Positions 1 to 7,220 of a stretch of 64,000 bases of DNA are shown in pieces (the stretch's first letter is position 1; every line of letters begins with the position of its first letter). The notes below the pieces were generated by a model. The model saw only the letters and a list, made by a program, of their open reading frames with translations, did not search any database and was not told the DNA's origin. The position numbers were made by a program, and so were the translations under genes. Origin of the DNA: Oscillibacter sp. (lineage in GTDB: Bacteria; Bacillota; Clostridia; Oscillospirales; Oscillospiraceae). The stretch is from positions 62,001 to 126,000 of the forward strand of contig JAAVZX010000077.1 in assembly GCA_022791875.1 (NCBI GenBank), read 5' to 3'.

Positions 1-426
1 ACCTTCTTTGTGAACCAGGCGGTCCTCCGCGTCATGATTCCCAACCGTTCCGGCAAAATCGTCAACATGTGTTCCCAGGCGGGCAAGTACGGCTTCCCCA
101 CCAACGTGGCCTACACCACCTCCAAGTTCGGCGTCACCGGCATGACCCAGTCCATCGCCATGTACGCCGCCCCCTACAACATCAACGTCAACTGCGTCTG
201 CCCCGGCATCGTCCGCACCAACATCTGGGAACGCGCCCTCGACGACATCCGCCGCCAGGGCGGCGACGCCGAAGCCTACTTCGAGTCCCGCCTCCAGGGC
301 ATCCCCCTCAAGCGCGCCCAAACCATGGAAGACATCGCCCACATGTTCCTCTACCTCTCCTCCTCCTACGCCGACAACATGACCGGCCAGGCCATCAACA
401 TCACCGGCGGGCGCGTCATGCACTAA
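1..426 (+). CDS. SDR-family oxidoreductase, C-terminal part (5' end outside window)
   Basis: This is the C-terminal half of a short-chain dehydrogenase/reductase. The frame is open from base 1, so the GTG at base 10 used by the ORF track is only an internal valine. The visible part contains the SDR catalytic Tyr-x-x-x-Lys motif (AYTTSK), followed by the PG-containing segment after the active site (CVCPGIVRT) and the usual C-terminal NITGG. Family members use NAD(P)H to oxidise or reduce alcohols, sugars or sugar acids in the cytoplasm. The next gene on the same strand is a second SDR, probably gluconate 5-dehydrogenase, so a role in sugar-acid or polyol catabolism is plausible. The Rossmann glycine motif lies upstream of the window and the substrate cannot be deduced. 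Confidence 0.85.
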   Translation, partial: TFFVNQAVLRVMIPNRSGKIVNMCSQAGKYGFPTNVAYTTSKFGVTGMTQSIAMYAAPYNINVNCVCPGIVRTNIWERALDDIRRQGGDAEAYFESRLQGIPLKRAQTMEDIAHMFLYLSSSYADNMTGQAINITGGRVMH

Positions 427-430
427 GGTG

Positions 431-552
431 CCTGCCAGACCCCGCGGGGGGACGGGGGGCCTCCGGCGGCCAGGGGCTTTGCCCCTGGACCCCACCAGGG
501 AGGCACGCGCCTCCCTGGACCCTGGCAGATCAGTCCCTTTTTGTGGGACTGG
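431..552 (+). repeat. Intergenic hairpin repeat, family A, copy 1
   Basis: This GC-rich block follows the stop codon of the first SDR. It begins with CGGGGGGCCTCCGGCGGCC and then contains two perfect hairpins in a row: CCAGGGGC-TTT-GCCCCTGG, then a CCAGGGAGGC arm with its complement GCCTCCCTGG. It ends in CCTGGCAGATCAGTCC and a short T-run. Near-identical blocks occur at 19069 (reverse), 20943 and 32921, with a shortened version at 16499. It may serve as a transcription terminator or mRNA-end structure; that role is inferred. Confidence 0.85.
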
Positions 553-610
553 CTGTTGATGTGCTGCCTGCTGTTTAATTACTTTTTTGCTTGAAAGGAG
601 CTTCTATCCT

Positions 611-1423
611 ATGACTAATGCTGAAATTATGAATAAATTCTCTTTGGAGGGCAAGACCGCTCTTGTTACTGGAGGGTGCTACGGAATCGGCTTTGCGATC
701 GCTCACGCCCTCCACGCTGCCGGTGCCGCGGTCGCCTTCTGCGCCACCAGCGACACCTCCGTGGAAAAGGCCCTGGCCGCTTACCATGCCGAGGGCATGG
801 ACGACGTGAAGGGCTACGTCTGCGACGTGACCAAGGAAGCCGAGGTCAAGGACCTCATCGCCAAGGTTGAGAAGGACTTCGCCCCCGTCGACATCCTCGT
901 CAACAACGCCGGAATCATCAAGCGCATCCCCATGTGCGACATGACTGTGGAGGACTTCGAGCGCGTGGTCCAGGTGGACCTGACGGCCCCCTTCATCGTC
1001 TCCAAGGCGGTCCTCCCCGGCATGATCGACCGCGGACACGGCAAGATCATCAACGTCTGCTCCATCCTCAGCGAGCTGGGCCGCGAAACCGTCGCCGCCT
1101 ACACCGCAGCTAAAGGCGGCTTGAAGCTCCTGACGCAGAACATCTGCTCCGAGTTCGGCGGCAAGAACATCCAGTGCAACGGCATCGGCCCCGGCTACAT
1201 TGCCACCCAGCAGACCGCCCCCCTCCGGGAGCGCCAGCCCGACGGCTCCCGCCACCCCTTCGACCAGTTCATCGTAGGCCGCACACCGGCAGGCCGCTGG
1301 GGCGAGGCGGAAGACCTGATGGGCCCCGCAATCTTCCTGGCCTCCGACGCCTCCAACTTCGTCAACGGACACGTTCTCTACGTAGACGGCGGCGTCCTGG
1401 CCTACATCGGCAAACAGCCCTGA
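611..1423 (+). CDS. Probable gluconate 5-dehydrogenase (SDR family)
   Basis: This 270-residue SDR enzyme has the cofactor-binding TGxxxGIG motif (TGGCYGIG, residues 20-27), NNAG at 98-101 and the catalytic Tyr164-x-x-x-Lys168 pair. The segments NNAGIIKRIPM, SILSELGRETVAAY and GPGYIATQQTAPLRE match what I know of gluconate 5-dehydrogenases, which interconvert gluconate and 5-ketogluconate with NAD(P). A related 2-deoxy-gluconate dehydrogenase (KduD-type) is the main alternative. The start was moved from the ORF-track TTG at 587 to ATG 611 because AAAGGAG ends about 11 bases before it. A repeat separates it from the upstream SDR, and it converges with a LacI-type regulator that may control this locus. 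Confidence 0.8.
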   Translation: MTNAEIMNKFSLEGKTALVTGGCYGIGFAIAHALHAAGAAVAFCATSDTSVEKALAAYHAEGMDDVKGYVCDVTKEAEVKDLIAKVEKDFAPVDILVNNAGIIKRIPMCDMTVEDFERVVQVDLTAPFIVSKAVLPGMIDRGHGKIINVCSILSELGRETVAAYTAAKGGLKLLTQNICSEFGGKNIQCNGIGPGYIATQQTAPLRERQPDGSRHPFDQFIVGRTPAGRWGEAEDLMGPAIFLASDASNFVNGHVLYVDGGVLAYIGKQP

Positions 1424-1460
1424 GTAGGGGCCGGGCTCTGTCCCGGCCCGTTCCCCCGCA
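1424..1460 (+). repeat. Intergenic hairpin repeat, family C, copy 1
   Basis: This short element starts in the base right after the TGA of the dehydrogenase. It reads GTAGGGGCCGGGCTCTGTCC and continues into GGCCCGTTCCCCCGC, forming a GGGCCGGG / CCCGGCCC type stem. It belongs to the same family as copies at 7075, 7138, 9947, 10012, 22435 and 26358. Confidence 0.75.
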
Positions 1461-1476
1461 AGCCTTTGCAGCACTG

Positions 1477-1519
1477 TGAAAAAAGCAGCGGCCCGCTCCC
1501 CAAAGAGCGGGCCGTTTTT
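1477..1519. terminator. Bidirectional rho-independent terminator
   Basis: A perfect 9-bp stem (GGCCCGCTC / GAGCGGGCC) has A-residues on its left side and a T-run on its right side. It can therefore end both the plus-strand dehydrogenase and the convergent minus-strand LacI gene. Confidence 0.88.
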
Positions 1520-1538
1520 CAGATCATGGCACAGCGCG

Positions 1539-2582
1539 TCAGCACAACCTCCGGATGCTCCCCCGCAGCTCCGGCGTCACCTCCGGGATGACATAATCAT
1601 GCACCTCCACGCTTTCCCGCTCCACCAGCTCAATCAAGCGGCTCACCGTCAGCTTGGCCACCCGCTCACAGGAGGTCCCGATCACCGACAGCGGCGGCGT
1701 GGTATAGAGGGCGTAGTCCGTGTCGTCGATCCCCAGCAGGGAGATGTCCTCCGGAATCCGCAGGCCCATGTCCCGGATGGCCTCGAAGGTGCCCATGAGC
1801 ATGGTGGCGGAGCTGGCGCACAGGGCCGTGGGCAGGCTGTCCGCGTTCCGCTGGAGGACCCGCCGCGTGGCGTTGTACCCCCCCTGGCGGCGGTTGAACG
1901 CGCCGTATTCCAGGTAGCGGCTCCGGTCGAAGGGAATCCCGGCGGCGGCCAAGGCCGTCTCGAAGCCCTCCAGGCGGTCCTGGACGGTGAGCTTGTTGGG
2001 CTCCCCGGTCACGAACGCGATGTTCCGGTGTCCTTGCCGCAGAAGCTCCTCCGCCGCCATCTGGCCGCATCGGAAATTGTCGTAATTGACGGAGATCATG
2101 TTAGGGGACGGACTGCGCCGGATCTGGTTGTAGAGCACCAGTTTGTGCTCCTGAGCGGCCAGGCGGTCCAGCACGTCCTGCTCCAGGTGGTCCCCCACCA
2201 GGATGCCGCCGGAAATACTGCGGCTCTGGAAGAGGCGGTCGATATCGCTCATATTTTTCTCGCTGATGATGGTGGTCATGAGGTTGTACTCCCGCCGGTT
2301 GGCCACGTCGATGGCGAAGGCAATGTAGTCGTAGAAGAACTGGGAGCGGGAGATGGTGTACTCGTCGCCGGAGGCGTTCAGGTCGATGATAAAGAGGCAG
2401 AGAATCCGGTTTTTCATGCCCACCAGGTTCCGCGCGGCGGAATCGGGGAAGTAGTGGTTCTCCCGGATCACCCGCTCCACCTTCTGCCGCGTCTTCGCGG
2501 AGACGCCGGGGTGCCCGTTCAGCACCCGGGACACGGTGGTGCGGGACACATTGGCCAAACGTGCGATTTCGGTACTGTCCAT
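1539..2582 (-). CDS. LacI-family transcriptional regulator
   Basis: This 347-residue DNA-binding regulator has a LacI-type helix-turn-helix at residues 3-22 (TEIARLANVSRTTVSRVLNG). A periplasmic-binding-protein-like sensor domain follows from about residue 60 to the end, with the typical GHRNIAFVTG and ISLLGIDDTDYALYTTPPLSVI segments. Family members bind operators as dimers and release them when a sugar or sugar-acid ligand binds. It converges with the two SDR genes, so the local sugar-acid genes are natural candidate targets, but no operator was identified there. The full length and intact HTH indicate a functional gene. The ligand is unknown. Confidence 0.93.
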   Translation of the reverse strand: MDSTEIARLANVSRTTVSRVLNGHPGVSAKTRQKVERVIRENHYFPDSAARNLVGMKNRILCLFIIDLNASGDEYTISRSQFFYDYIAFAIDVANRREYNLMTTIISEKNMSDIDRLFQSRSISGGILVGDHLEQDVLDRLAAQEHKLVLYNQIRRSPSPNMISVNYDNFRCGQMAAEELLRQGHRNIAFVTGEPNKLTVQDRLEGFETALAAAGIPFDRSRYLEYGAFNRRQGGYNATRRVLQRNADSLPTALCASSATMLMGTFEAIRDMGLRIPEDISLLGIDDTDYALYTTPPLSVIGTSCERVAKLTVSRLIELVERESVEVHDYVIPEVTPELRGSIRRLC

Positions 2583-2645
2583 GAAAAGTTTCCCTTCTGT
2601 AGAATCCGGTTCTATTGACAGGGATTTTCTCCTGCTTACAGATAA

Positions 2646-2674
2646 AAGATAGCATAAATCCGAACCTTTTACAA
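2646..2674 (-). promoter_or_regulatory. Sigma-A-type promoter of the LacI gene
   Basis: On the minus strand TTGTAA and TATCTT are separated by 17 bases, about 65 bases upstream of the LacI start codon. Confidence 0.6.
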
Positions 2675-2717
2675 GCCTTTTTTCACAAAGACTCCTACAG
2701 CTCCCGTTAAGAACAGC

Positions 2718-3212
2718 TTACAGGACGCACGCCCCCACGCATACCATCTCCGCGAACCGGGCAAAGGACGGCGCAGTCTCCGTCGTTTCTTCAAATTCCG
2801 GTTCGGCCCCATGAACGATCACACCATCTGACATACGAATTGCATAATATTCGTATCCGCTGGCAACAGAAAGACAGATTGGCAAATGGCCATCCCAAAA
2901 CCTTACGACTGCGCTCTTCCATTCTGCATCGTTTTCGTCAACAGCCGCCTGTAAACTCATTAGCTCAAACTCGTTCCATCTGAACACATCATCACCTTGT
3001 CTGACGAAATCATCTGCACACAGAAACCACACGGTTTTATCCGGGCTTACACAGTCTGAAAAGCTGTTTATGAACATTACCCATTCATCTGGTATGTTGC
3101 TGTACCGGTTGCTGATACACGCAGGCAGACTGCAAGGGCTGACATTCCGCCGCGATATAGTCCAGCCCTTTTTCCGCAGGGCATCATAAATGCGGTTGAT
3201 TAAATCTTCCAC
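2718..3212 (-). CDS. SMI1/KNR4 (SUKH)-like protein, orphan
   Basis: This 164-residue soluble protein starts with GTG behind GAGGGGA. The C-terminal half, with FWDGHLPICLSVASGYEYYAIR and a later EPEFEETTETAPSFARFAE segment, resembles the SMI1/KNR4 (SUKH) fold. That fold is common in immunity proteins paired with polymorphic or contact-dependent toxins, and is also found in unrelated housekeeping roles. No toxin gene lies next to it: the neighbours are a LacI regulator and a leucine-rich-repeat protein. The base composition is clearly more AT-rich than the flanking genes, which suggests recent acquisition. The family assignment rests on pattern recognition only; function is unknown. Confidence 0.6.
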   Translation of the reverse strand: MEDLINRIYDALRKKGWTISRRNVSPCSLPACISNRYSNIPDEWVMFINSFSDCVSPDKTVWFLCADDFVRQGDDVFRWNEFELMSLQAAVDENDAEWKSAVVRFWDGHLPICLSVASGYEYYAIRMSDGVIVHGAEPEFEETTETAPSFARFAEMVCVGACVL

Positions 3213-3253
3213 GTCTTCATCCCCTCTGAATATCCTGAAATCTGCTGAACAGA

Positions 3254-3282
3254 ATTATAGCAAACAGCAGGCGTTCCTTCAA
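3254..3282 (-). promoter_or_regulatory. Sigma-A-type promoter of the SUKH-like gene
   Basis: On the minus strand TTGAAG and a consensus TATAAT are separated by 17 bases, about 40 bases upstream of the GTG start. Confidence 0.72.
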
Positions 3283-3522
3283 GACCGCAGCAGGGCTCGC
3301 CCCCGCCCAAAACTAGCACAAACAGTCGAAAAACTGCCGTTTTTGTTGAAAACGCACAAGAGGCACCGCAATAATTTGGCGGTAAATTATGGATCATGTC
3401 ACATATGGGATATTGTCTTTATTTTCCACATCTGTTAACATTATGTTAACAGGAAGCCTGCGGACCGCTTCACCGTGCGGACCGCCCGCACGGCCTGCAC
3501 AAAAGAAGGGGGAAGACGCAGG

Positions 3523-4779
3523 ATGGAAAGCACAGTGGATTTTGACTTCTGGGGCACGACGCTGCAAAAATACAAGGGCACAGCGGAACACGTGGAGGTG
3601 CCGGAGGGCACCGAGATCATACGGGGGACCTACGTTTTCGTAGGCTGTCCCGACTTGAAGAGCATCACCTTCCCCTCCAGCGTCACGGAGATCCGCTCCG
3701 CCCTCGCCTACCACGTCTCCCCCATTTCGGACTGCCGGAATCTGGAGAAAATTACCCTCATGGGCCGGCACGTCAAGCTGGGCAACCGCATCTTCGGCAT
3801 GGGCGGCTACAGCGGACCCAACCGGGTCCTCCGCCACCTCCCCGTGATCATCTGCGCGCCCAACATGCTCCTCCGGGAGCTGAAATCCGAGTACAAGGTG
3901 GGCGCGGTCCTGGGCTACGCGCAGCTCCGCCGGGACAAGGTGGACATGCCCAGCGAGGTGGAGGAGCAGTACATGAAGTACATCCGCTGTCAGAGGAAAA
4001 CCATCTTTGACGTGGCCGTCCGCTTCCCGCCCCTTCTGGAGATTATGCTGGAGGAGCAAATCATCCTCCGCTCCGACTTCGACGAGGTCTGGGACCTGGC
4101 CCGCCGGGAGCGGAACCCGGAAGTCACCAGGATGCTCCAGAGCTACCGCGGGCGCTTCGCCAGGCTCACCACCAAGGAGCGTCAGGCGCGCAAGGCCCAG
4201 GCCACCCTGGAGGCCGAGGCCAAGGAGAGCGGCCTCTACACCGCCGCCCTGGCTGAAAAGCTCTGGCGCTTCGAGGAGCTCCCCGACGGCGGACTCCGCC
4301 TCCTGGAGTACATCGGACGGGAGAAGGAGATCAGGACGCCCCAGAAGATCAGCCGCCAGCCCGTGGTGGAGATCGGCCCCCGGGCCTTCCGGAACAAGCG
4401 GGCCGTGTCCATCGAGATCCGCAAGGGCATCCGGATTCTCCGGAGCCGCGCCTTTGAGGGGTGCAGGGCCTTGGAGGAGGTCATTCTGCCCCAGGGGCTT
4501 CAGATGGTGGAGGACGACGTGTTTGAAGGGTGCAGGAACCTGCGGGCCGTCGTGTTCCCAAGAGGCATGAAGTGGCTGCGCCACAACTCCTTCAAGGGCT
4601 GTGAGAATCTCGAAAAGGTCGTCTTCCCCGCCCGGGTGAAGCACTACGGCTGCTTCGGCGAGGAGCACCCTGACATCCTCGATTTCACCGGCTGCGGCAA
4701 AGTGACCCTCTGCGCCTCCGCCGGGAGCTACATCGAAGCCTATGCCAAGCACCACAATATTCCCTTCGAGCCAATCTGA
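3523..4779 (+). CDS. Leucine-rich repeat (BspA/LRR_5-type) protein
   Basis: This 418-residue protein contains several BspA-type leucine-rich repeats. They occur near the N-terminus (IIRGTYVFVGCPDLKSITFP) and again in the last third (GPRAFRNKRAVSIEIRKGI, FEGCRALEEVILPQGL, FEGCRNLRAVVFPRGM, FKGCENLEKVVFPARV). The middle is charged and helical. There is no signal peptide or transmembrane segment, so it is probably cytoplasmic, unlike many surface BspA proteins. The start was moved from GTG 3475 to ATG 3523, which has AAGGGGGAAG at a good distance. Such repeats mediate protein binding; the partner is unknown. Confidence 0.85.
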   Translation: MESTVDFDFWGTTLQKYKGTAEHVEVPEGTEIIRGTYVFVGCPDLKSITFPSSVTEIRSALAYHVSPISDCRNLEKITLMGRHVKLGNRIFGMGGYSGPNRVLRHLPVIICAPNMLLRELKSEYKVGAVLGYAQLRRDKVDMPSEVEEQYMKYIRCQRKTIFDVAVRFPPLLEIMLEEQIILRSDFDEVWDLARRERNPEVTRMLQSYRGRFARLTTKERQARKAQATLEAEAKESGLYTAALAEKLWRFEELPDGGLRLLEYIGREKEIRTPQKISRQPVVEIGPRAFRNKRAVSIEIRKGIRILRSRAFEGCRALEEVILPQGLQMVEDDVFEGCRNLRAVVFPRGMKWLRHNSFKGCENLEKVVFPARVKHYGCFGEEHPDILDFTGCGKVTLCASAGSYIEAYAKHHNIPFEPI

Positions 4780-4785
4780 ACGCAC

Positions 4786-4819
4786 AAGAACCGGATGGAC
4801 CGCGCCATCCGGTTCTTTT
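4786..4819. terminator. Bidirectional rho-independent terminator
   Basis: An 11-bp perfect stem (GAACCGGATGG / CCATCCGGTTC) is followed by TTTT. It lies between the convergent LRR gene and rsmA. Confidence 0.85.
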
Positions 4820-4821
4820 CG

Positions 4822-5676
4822 TCACGTTACCGCCTGCAACGCCTCCGTCAAGCGGGCGAAGTCCTCCAGCGTCAGCCGTTCCCCCCGGACCCCCGCCGGG
4901 AGCCCGCAGGCCGAAACGGCCTCCTCCGCCGCCGCCTTCCCCAGCTCCGGGAACGCGGCGGCAAGGCTGTTCACCAGCGTTTTCCGCCGCAGTAAGAACG
5001 CCCCCCGGACCACCCGGAAAAACAGCGCCTCATCTCCAACTTCCACCGCGGGCCGCGTCCGCCGCACACAGCGCAACACCGCCGAATGCACCTTCGGCGG
5101 CGGCAGGAACTTCTCGCGGGGCACGTCCAGCACCACCGCCGTCTCCATGTGGTACTGCAAAAAGGCGGTAAAGGCCCCGCCGTCCCCGGAGCCCTGGGGC
5201 GCGGCCAGACGCCGGGCCACCTCCCGCTGGAGCAGCACCGTCACCGTCCGGAACGCCGCCGTCTCCACCAGCTTCGTCAGCACGGGCGTGGTGATGTTGT
5301 AGGGCAGATTCGCGCAGACGATGGGCGTCAGGCCGGAAAATTTCTCCGCCGCCAGGGCCTCCAGATCCAGCTTCAAGACGTCGCCGTGGACGATCTCAAC
5401 GTTGGAGTACGGCACCGACTCCGCCAGCACCGGCAGCAGCGCCCCGTCCAGCTCCACCGACACCACCTTCCCCGCCCGCCGGGCCAGCTCCGCTGTCAGG
5501 CACCCCGCCCCCGGGCCGATCTCCAGCACGCCGCAGGTCCCATCGGCCTCGGACGCATCGGCGATATCCGCGGGGACCTGGGGGTCGATGAGGAAATTCT
5601 GGCCCATGGATTTGGAGAAATGGAAGCCGTGCCGGGCCAGCAGGCCCCGCAGTTCAACCGGGTCGCAGAGATTCAT
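4822..5676 (-). CDS. rsmA: 16S rRNA (adenine1518-N6/adenine1519-N6)-dimethyltransferase
   Basis: This 284-residue enzyme dimethylates two adjacent adenines in the 3' hairpin of 16S rRNA, using S-adenosylmethionine, late in 30S ribosome maturation (also called KsgA). The N-terminus has the family signature FSKSMGQNFLID (residues 20-31). The SAM-binding motif is LEIGPGAGCLT at about 51-61, the catalytic NLPYNI motif is at 123-128, and the C-terminal domain contains PPPKVHSAVL. Length is normal. It has its own promoter in the gap behind the exporter genes, although read-through from them is possible. Confidence 0.96.
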   Translation of the reverse strand: MNLCDPVELRGLLARHGFHFSKSMGQNFLIDPQVPADIADASEADGTCGVLEIGPGAGCLTAELARRAGKVVSVELDGALLPVLAESVPYSNVEIVHGDVLKLDLEALAAEKFSGLTPIVCANLPYNITTPVLTKLVETAAFRTVTVLLQREVARRLAAPQGSGDGGAFTAFLQYHMETAVVLDVPREKFLPPPKVHSAVLRCVRRTRPAVEVGDEALFFRVVRGAFLLRRKTLVNSLAAAFPELGKAAAEEAVSACGLPAGVRGERLTLEDFARLTEALQAVT

Positions 5677-5709
5677 GGCAAAATCCGCCTTTCGTTCCGT
5701 TTGCTACAC

Positions 5710-5737
5710 AGTATACCAGAAATGGCGGTTTTTGCAA
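5710..5737 (-). promoter_or_regulatory. Sigma-A-type promoter of rsmA
   Basis: On the minus strand TTGCAA and TATACT are separated by 16 bases, about 35 bases upstream of the rsmA start codon. Confidence 0.7.
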
Positions 5738-5742
5738 GACGC

Positions 5743-6114
5743 TTATTGCTCGGATTTCCCCCGCGGCCACACCAGCCCCACACCGGACAGCAGCAGGTAG
5801 ACCCCGAAGGGCTTCCGCAGGATTTCCACATCCACCGCGTTGGAGATCCACGCCCCCGCCAGGGCCGCGATCAGCGCCGCGGGCACCGCCGTTTTCAGTG
5901 TCGGCTTGTCCAGATAGCCGTTTTTCGTGTGGCACACCAGGGCGCTGAATGCGGCGGGCAGGAAGAAGAGCAGGTTGATTCCCTGGGCGGTCCGCTGGTC
6001 CACGCCCAGAAACAAGGTCATGATCAGGAGCAGCAGGGTCCCCCCGCCCACGCCCCAGGCGGAGATGACGCTGGCCCCCAGGCCGCACAGAAACGGCAGC
6101 ACCCAGTCCGTCAC
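5743..6114 (-). CDS. TSUP (TauE/SafE)-family half transporter, downstream subunit
   Basis: This 123-residue membrane protein has about four hydrophobic segments. It begins DWVLPFLCGLGASVISAWGVGG, a TauE/SafE family glycine-rich re-entrant motif. The family exports sulfite, sulfonates or other anions, and usual members are about 250 residues with two such halves on one chain. Here the halves are separate genes. This gene starts with GTG at 6114, whose last bases overlap the TGA of the upstream half as GTGA, so translation is probably coupled. The ORF-track start at 6474 runs back through the other gene in a different frame and is not credible. Confidence 0.82.
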   Translation of the reverse strand: MTDWVLPFLCGLGASVISAWGVGGGTLLLLIMTLFLGVDQRTAQGINLLFFLPAAFSALVCHTKNGYLDKPTLKTAVPAALIAALAGAWISNAVDVEILRKPFGVYLLLSGVGLVWPRGKSEQ

Positions 6115-6467
6115 AGCAGATACTTCACCCCCGCATAGAAAAGGAATCCGGCAAAGAGCCATTTCAGGAGCTTCACGGGAATTTTCCCGTACAGCTTCCC
6201 GCCGATCCACCCGCCCGGCAGGCCCCCCGCCAGATACGGCAGGGCCGTCCAGAGGGACACGCCGCCGCGAAAGAGATACACTCCGGCGGACACCAGGCAG
6301 ACGGGGAAGATGACCCCCACGCAGGTGGCGTACAGCTTCCTCTGGGGCAGGTTCCCGAACCGTGAGACGATGGGCAGGAAGACCATCCCGCCGCCGCCCC
6401 CGAACATGCCGTTGGCGAACCCCGCCAGGCCCCCCGCCGCCAAAGGCGCAATTTTTTCGCGCTTCAT
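6111..6467 (-). CDS. TSUP (TauE/SafE)-family half transporter, upstream subunit
   Basis: This 118-residue membrane protein starts at ATG 6467 behind CGGAGGC. It shows the TauE/SafE glycine motif AAGGLAGFANGMFGGGGGM near residues 10-28, then about three more hydrophobic segments, ending FAGFLFYAGVKYLL. It corresponds to one half of an ordinary TSUP transporter and overlaps the other half by 4 bases. I infer that the two subunits assemble into one transporter. The transported anion cannot be told from sequence. Confidence 0.82.
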   Translation of the reverse strand: MKREKIAPLAAGGLAGFANGMFGGGGGMVFLPIVSRFGNLPQRKLYATCVGVIFPVCLVSAGVYLFRGGVSLWTALPYLAGGLPGGWIGGKLYGKIPVKLLKWLFAGFLFYAGVKYLL

Positions 6468-6575
6468 ACCGCACCCAGCCTCCGATTCAAAAATGTACCC
6501 CTCCGCCCAAAGGCCCCAAGCGGCCCCAGCGCGGAGGGCGAGAGGCCCAAGCCTCTCACAACGGAGAAAGGGAAC

Positions 6576-6767
6576 TTACTTCATCTGGAAGCTCTGGCAG
6601 TCCGTGCACTCAACCATGGTGGGATTGGCCTCGTGAGTGCCCACCTGAATGGTGGTCAGGCCGCAGTACTGCGTATCCTGGCAGTGGTTCGCGCAGTTGT
6701 TGACGGTGCATTTAATGCTCTGGTTCGGCGTGCAAGCGCAGCCGCCGTTGGTGCAATCCTTAGTCAT
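6576..6767 (-). CDS. DUF1540-type cysteine-rich small protein
   Basis: This 63-residue protein carries eight or more cysteines in the pattern CTNGGCAC...IKCTVNNCANHC...YCGL...CTDC. That pattern resembles DUF1540 proteins of Firmicutes, which are thought to bind metal. The start was moved from 6857 to ATG 6767, which sits directly behind GGAGGG. It is a single gene between the exporter pair and a repeat block. Function is unknown; structural zinc or another metal site is inferred from the cysteine spacing. Confidence 0.83.
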   Translation of the reverse strand: MTKDCTNGGCACTPNQSIKCTVNNCANHCQDTQYCGLTTIQVGTHEANPTMVECTDCQSFQMK

Positions 6768-6864
6768 AAAAGGACCCTCCCGCATCAAAATTTTTGGCCT
6801 ATCGCCGATGCTATTGTGTGCGGACGGGCGGAATCTATGTACTGGGAAATTGTGCATGTTTTTT

Positions 6865-7019
6865 GTGCCTCCGGCGGGTTACTTTTTCTCGAGAGAAAAA
6901 GTAACCAAAAAGAGCTTTCATACCGCTCTATGCCCTGGTGGGTGTTAAGGTCTGTCACACGGTAACGAAGCGTAAGCGAGTGGGACCTTCCATGTCAATG
7001 GAAGGTCCCACACATTTTT
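6865..7019 (+). repeat. Intergenic hairpin repeat, family B, copy 1
   Basis: This composite element has four parts: a CCTCCGGCGG head; a stem GGTTACTTTTTCTC / GAGAAAAAGTAACC; a linker with AGAGCTTTCATACCGCTCTA and CACACGGTAACGAAG; and a final hairpin GTGGGACCTTCCAT / ATGGAAGGTCCCAC followed by T-rich sequence. It fills most of the gap between the DUF1540 gene and the Ldh gene. No coding capacity is seen. Confidence 0.85.
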
Positions 7020-7074
7020 ATGAAATTCCGAATTGTCTTTCTTTCGTGGCTATTCTTTCACGATATACACATCT

Positions 7075-7173
7075 GTAGGGGCGGACCTCTGTGTCCGCCC
7101 TTCCCCCGCGCCCTGGCAATTGCGTTGGATGGCAACCGTAGGGGCCGCCGCCCTCGGCGGCCCTTCCCCCGCG
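7075..7173 (+). repeat. Two intergenic hairpin repeats, family C, copies 2 and 3
   Basis: Two elements stand about 27 bases apart. The first is GTAGGGGCGGACCTCTGTGTCC and the second GTAGGGGCCGCCGCCCTCGGCG, and both are completed by CTTCCCCCGCG. The stem is kept although its bases differ between the two. The intervening CTGGCAATTGCGTTGGATGG recurs almost unchanged after copy 5 near 10051. Confidence 0.8.
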
Positions 7174-7220
7174 ACCACACGCTTGCGGAGGTGATTCCCT
7201 ACCACCACAAGGCCCTGATG

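Noticed and set aside
431-552. CRISPR array as an explanation for repeated sequence
   Set aside because: The repeats are dispersed single copies with internal hairpins; there are no regular spacers and no cas genes.
5743-6474. 243-residue reading of the downstream TSUP half
   Set aside because: Its first 120 residues are out of frame with the real upstream half. The GTG start at 6114 with GTGA overlap explains the data better.
6865-7220. tRNA or small protein gene in the repeat-filled gaps
   Set aside because: No cloverleaf with a CCA-type acceptor or TTCRA arm was seen, and no short ORF with a ribosome site was found.
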